Shown: positions 61,897 to 64,000 of the stretch, one piece after another
How positions within the stretch are numbered: position 1 is the first letter of the stretch
Layout of the letters: every line of letters starts with the position of its first letter
Source: Schlegelella_A sp038318385
Lineage (GTDB): Bacteria > Pseudomonadota > Gammaproteobacteria > Burkholderiales > Burkholderiaceae_C
Assembly (NCBI GenBank): GCA_038318385.1
Contig: JBBQCD010000005.1
Coordinates: forward strand, 1 to 64,000
Direction: 5' to 3'
DNA: 64,000 nt
Notes under the pieces: generated by a model
What the model saw: only the letters and a program-made list of their open reading frames with translations
Database searches by the model: none
What the model was told of the DNA's origin: nothing
Position numbers and translations under genes: made by a program

Positions 61897-63086
61897 AGGC
61901 CGGCGGCGACGCGCTCTTCATCCTCCTCGGCGCCATCATGGTGCTGGCGATGCACGGCGGTTTCGCGTTCCTGGAACTCGGCACCGTGCGCCAGAAGAAC
62001 CAGGTCAACGCATTGGTCAAGATCCTCGTCGACTTCGGAGTCTCGACGATCGCCTATTTCTTCGTCGGCTACGGCGTGGCCTACGGCACTCACTTCTTCA
62101 CCGGCGCCGAGGCGCTCTCGGCCAACAACGGCTACGAGCTGGTCAAGTTCTTCTTCCTCCTGACCTTCGCCGCGGCGATCCCCGCGATCGTCTCCGGCGG
62201 CATCGCCGAACGCTCGCGCTTCGGCACGCAATTGATGGCCACCGCGGTGCTTGTCGGCCTGGTCTACCCGGTCTTCGAGGGCATCGCCTGGAACCAGAAT
62301 CTCGGCATCCAGGCCTGGATCGCGCGCGTCACCGGCGCCGAGTTCCACGACTTCGCCGGCAGCGTCGTCGTGCATGCGGTCGGCGGCTGGATTGGGCTGG
62401 CGGCCGTGATCCTGCTCGGCGCCCGGAGCAACCGCTACCGCAAGGACGGCGCGATGAGCGCGCACCCGCCGTCGAGCATCCCTTTCCTGGCACTCGGTGC
62501 CTGGATGCTGACGGTCGGCTGGTTCGGCTTCAACGTGATGAGCGCGCAGACGCTCGAGAAGATCTCCGGCCTCGTCGCCGTGAACTCGCTGATGGCGATG
62601 GTCGGCGGCACCCTGGTCGCGACGCTCGTCGGCCGCAACGACCCGGGCTTCGTCCACAACGGGCCGCTCGCGGGCCTCGTGGCCGTCTGTGCCGGGTCCG
62701 ATGTCATGCACCCGATGGGCGCACTCGTCACCGGCGGGGTCGCCGGTGCGATCTTCGTCTGGATGTTCACGCTGACGCAGAACCGCTGGAAGATCGACGA
62801 CGTCCTCGGCGTCTGGCCGCTGCACGGCTTGTGCGGCGCCTGGGGCGGGATCGCCGCCGGAATCTTCGGCGCCACCGCGCTCGGCGGTCGCGGCGGTGTC
62901 AGCTTCCCGGCGCAACTGATCGGCACCGGGCTGGGCGTGGCCTGGGCCTTCGCCTGCGGCCTCGTCGTCTACGGCCTGCTGCGGGCGACCATGGGCTTGC
63001 GACTGTCGCAGGAAGACGAATTCGTCGGCGCGGATCTGTCGATCCACAAGATCGGCGCGACGCCGGACCGCGAGGTGAGCTGGTAG
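61893..63086 (+). CDS. Ammonium transporter (Amt family)
   Basis: 397 residues, about 11 membrane helices. The twin-His pore residues appear in SVVVHAVGGWIGL and WPLHGLCGAWGG; FLELGTVRQKNQVN replaces the usual first-helix motif and is typical of a second Amt branch (no signal peptide). The tail ends EDEFVGADLSIHKIGATPDREVSW, the region where GlnK usually binds. No glnK gene is in the window. It is co-transcribed with the aldo/keto reductase (ATGA overlap). Confidence 0.93.
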   Translation: MKAGGDALFILLGAIMVLAMHGGFAFLELGTVRQKNQVNALVKILVDFGVSTIAYFFVGYGVAYGTHFFTGAEALSANNGYELVKFFFLLTFAAAIPAIVSGGIAERSRFGTQLMATAVLVGLVYPVFEGIAWNQNLGIQAWIARVTGAEFHDFAGSVVVHAVGGWIGLAAVILLGARSNRYRKDGAMSAHPPSSIPFLALGAWMLTVGWFGFNVMSAQTLEKISGLVAVNSLMAMVGGTLVATLVGRNDPGFVHNGPLAGLVAVCAGSDVMHPMGALVTGGVAGAIFVWMFTLTQNRWKIDDVLGVWPLHGLCGAWGGIAAGIFGATALGGRGGVSFPAQLIGTGLGVAWAFACGLVVYGLLRATMGLRLSQEDEFVGADLSIHKIGATPDREVSW

Positions 63087-63167
63087 CCCCGACAACCGGG
63101 CGCGAGGCGAGCCGATAGCACGACGCGCCATTCCGCAGGGCGCACCATCGATTTGCAGGAAAGCCGC

Positions 63168-63905
63168 ATGAGCAATCAAGACCCCAGGCCGGTGGCGCTG
63201 GTCATCGGTGCCGGCGACGCCACCGGCGGCGCGATCGCCCGACGCTTCGCCGCCGGCGGCCTCGTCGCCTGCGTGACCCGGCGCGACGCCGCGAAACTGC
63301 AACCGCTGGTTGCCTCGATCGAGGCCGCCGGCGGACGCGCGCACGCCTTCGGCTCGGATGCGCGCAAGGAAGACGAAGTGATCGCACTGGTCGAGCGCGT
63401 CGAAGGCGAGATCGGCCCGATCGAGGTGCTGGTCTTCAACATCGGCGCCAACGTGCCGAGCAGCATCCTCGACGAGACCGCACGCAAGTACTTCAAGATC
63501 TGGGAGATGGCGTGCCTCGGCGGCTTCCTCAACGGACGCGAGGTCGCGCGCCGCATGGTCGGACGCGGCCACGGCACCATCCTCTTCACCGGCGCGACCG
63601 CCTCGCTGCGCGGCGCCGCCAACTTCGCGGCCTTCGCCGGCGCCAAGCACGCGCTGCGGGCGCTGGCGCAGAGCATGGCGCGCGAGCTCGGACCCAGGGG
63701 TATCCACGTGGCGCATGTCGTCGTCGACGGCGCGATCGACACCGAGTTCATCCGCAGCAACTTCCCCGAACGCTACGCGACCAAGGCCGACGACGGCATC
63801 CTCGATCCCGCCCACATCGCCGACAACTACTGGCACCTGCACGCCCAGCCGCGCGACGCCTGGACCTTCGAGCTCGACCTGAGGCCCTGGAACGAGCGTT
63901 GGTAG
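63168..63905 (+). CDS. Short-chain dehydrogenase-family protein without the catalytic tyrosine
   Basis: 245 residues of SDR fold. The nucleotide loop is altered to GAGDATGGAIARRFA (normally TGxxxGxG), NIGAN replaces NNAG, and the active-site YxxxK reads FAGAK (about residues 155-159), with Phe for Tyr. ILFTGATASLRG carries Thr/Ser in the usual Ser position. It may bind NAD(P) but is unlikely to be a normal dehydrogenase. AGGA lies before the ATG. It stands 81 bases after amt. Confidence 0.88.
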   Translation: MSNQDPRPVALVIGAGDATGGAIARRFAAGGLVACVTRRDAAKLQPLVASIEAAGGRAHAFGSDARKEDEVIALVERVEGEIGPIEVLVFNIGANVPSSILDETARKYFKIWEMACLGGFLNGREVARRMVGRGHGTILFTGATASLRGAANFAAFAGAKHALRALAQSMARELGPRGIHVAHVVVDGAIDTEFIRSNFPERYATKADDGILDPAHIADNYWHLHAQPRDAWTFELDLRPWNERW

Positions 63906-63974
63906 GGCGATGCACAGGCGCCCGTCTGTGCGGGTCCGTCCGCGAGAGCCCACGGATCGCCTTCGCTCGTTGCC

Positions 63975-63988
63975 TTGATCTGCATCAA
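63975..63988. promoter_or_regulatory. FNR/ANR-type binding site
   Basis: TTGAT-CTGC-ATCAA matches the FNR/ANR consensus TTGAT-N4-ATCAA at all ten defined bases. It lies 70 bases after the SDR stop, close to the right edge, so it would control a gene beyond the window. Confidence 0.75.
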
Positions 63989-64000
63989 GCGCCCGAGGCC

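Overview
The window is about 68% GC, gene-dense and very probably chromosomal DNA of a betaproteobacterium of the order Burkholderiales. The evidence is a trimeric porin with a typical MKKSLLAL-type signal peptide, a Coq7-type ubiquinone hydroxylase, and the housekeeping block rplM-rpsI-erpA-anmK-M23 peptidase-tyrS-dtd, a gene order known from that group. Gene starts and stops often overlap by 1-4 bases (ATGA or GTGA). I see no tRNA or rRNA genes, insertion sequences, integrases, phage genes or CRISPR arrays.

Layout. 1-3921: a truncated porin, coq7, an OsmC-like protein with a small tandem repeat at its 3' end, a promoter-hairpin-terminator unit that looks like a small RNA gene, and ilvA. 3935-4990: a divergent CobT-like protein. 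5015-16254: an almost complete type II secretion locus, with gspC on the minus strand and gspG-H-I-J-K-L-M-N-D-E-F on the plus strand; a long inverted repeat follows it. 16615-17951: a hypothetical protein and a cytosolic 5'-nucleotidase.

17978-31841 is the most distinctive part. A Crp/Fnr-type and a TetR-type regulator diverge from a promoter with a palindrome in its spacer. The TetR gene leads into a two-subunit coenzyme-B12-dependent acyl-CoA mutase, then a MeaB-type GTPase fused to a hotdog thioesterase. Next come a long-chain-type acyl-CoA ligase, a complete Liv-type ABC transporter, a small unknown protein and a PaaK-like CoA ligase. I read this as uptake, CoA activation and carbon-skeleton rearrangement of a carboxylic acid. 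The mutase lacks the two residues that select methylmalonyl-CoA, so the substrate is unknown.

31995-42158 is a second catabolic island: a TRAP transporter (dctPQM), an enoyl-CoA hydratase-like protein, a family III CoA-transferase, a serine-glyoxylate-type aminotransferase, a GntR regulator and a 1023-residue FAD/Fe-S 2-hydroxyacid dehydrogenase. An 11-base motif is shared by the TRAP promoter and the aminotransferase/gntR intergenic region and is a good candidate for the GntR operator.

42223-57697 is mostly housekeeping: dtd, a cation efflux protein, tyrS, an M23 peptidase, a DUF3455 lipoprotein, an ECF sigma/anti-sigma pair, anmK, erpA, rpsI, rplM, an acetyltransferase, a DUF2726 protein, srkA, htpG, and a HipA-like kinase overlapping a DUF3037 gene. 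57809-63905 returns to metabolism: another CoA ligase, another CoA-transferase, an aldo/keto reductase overlapping an ammonium transporter, and an SDR protein without the catalytic tyrosine. A perfect FNR/ANR box lies at the right edge and belongs to a gene outside the window.
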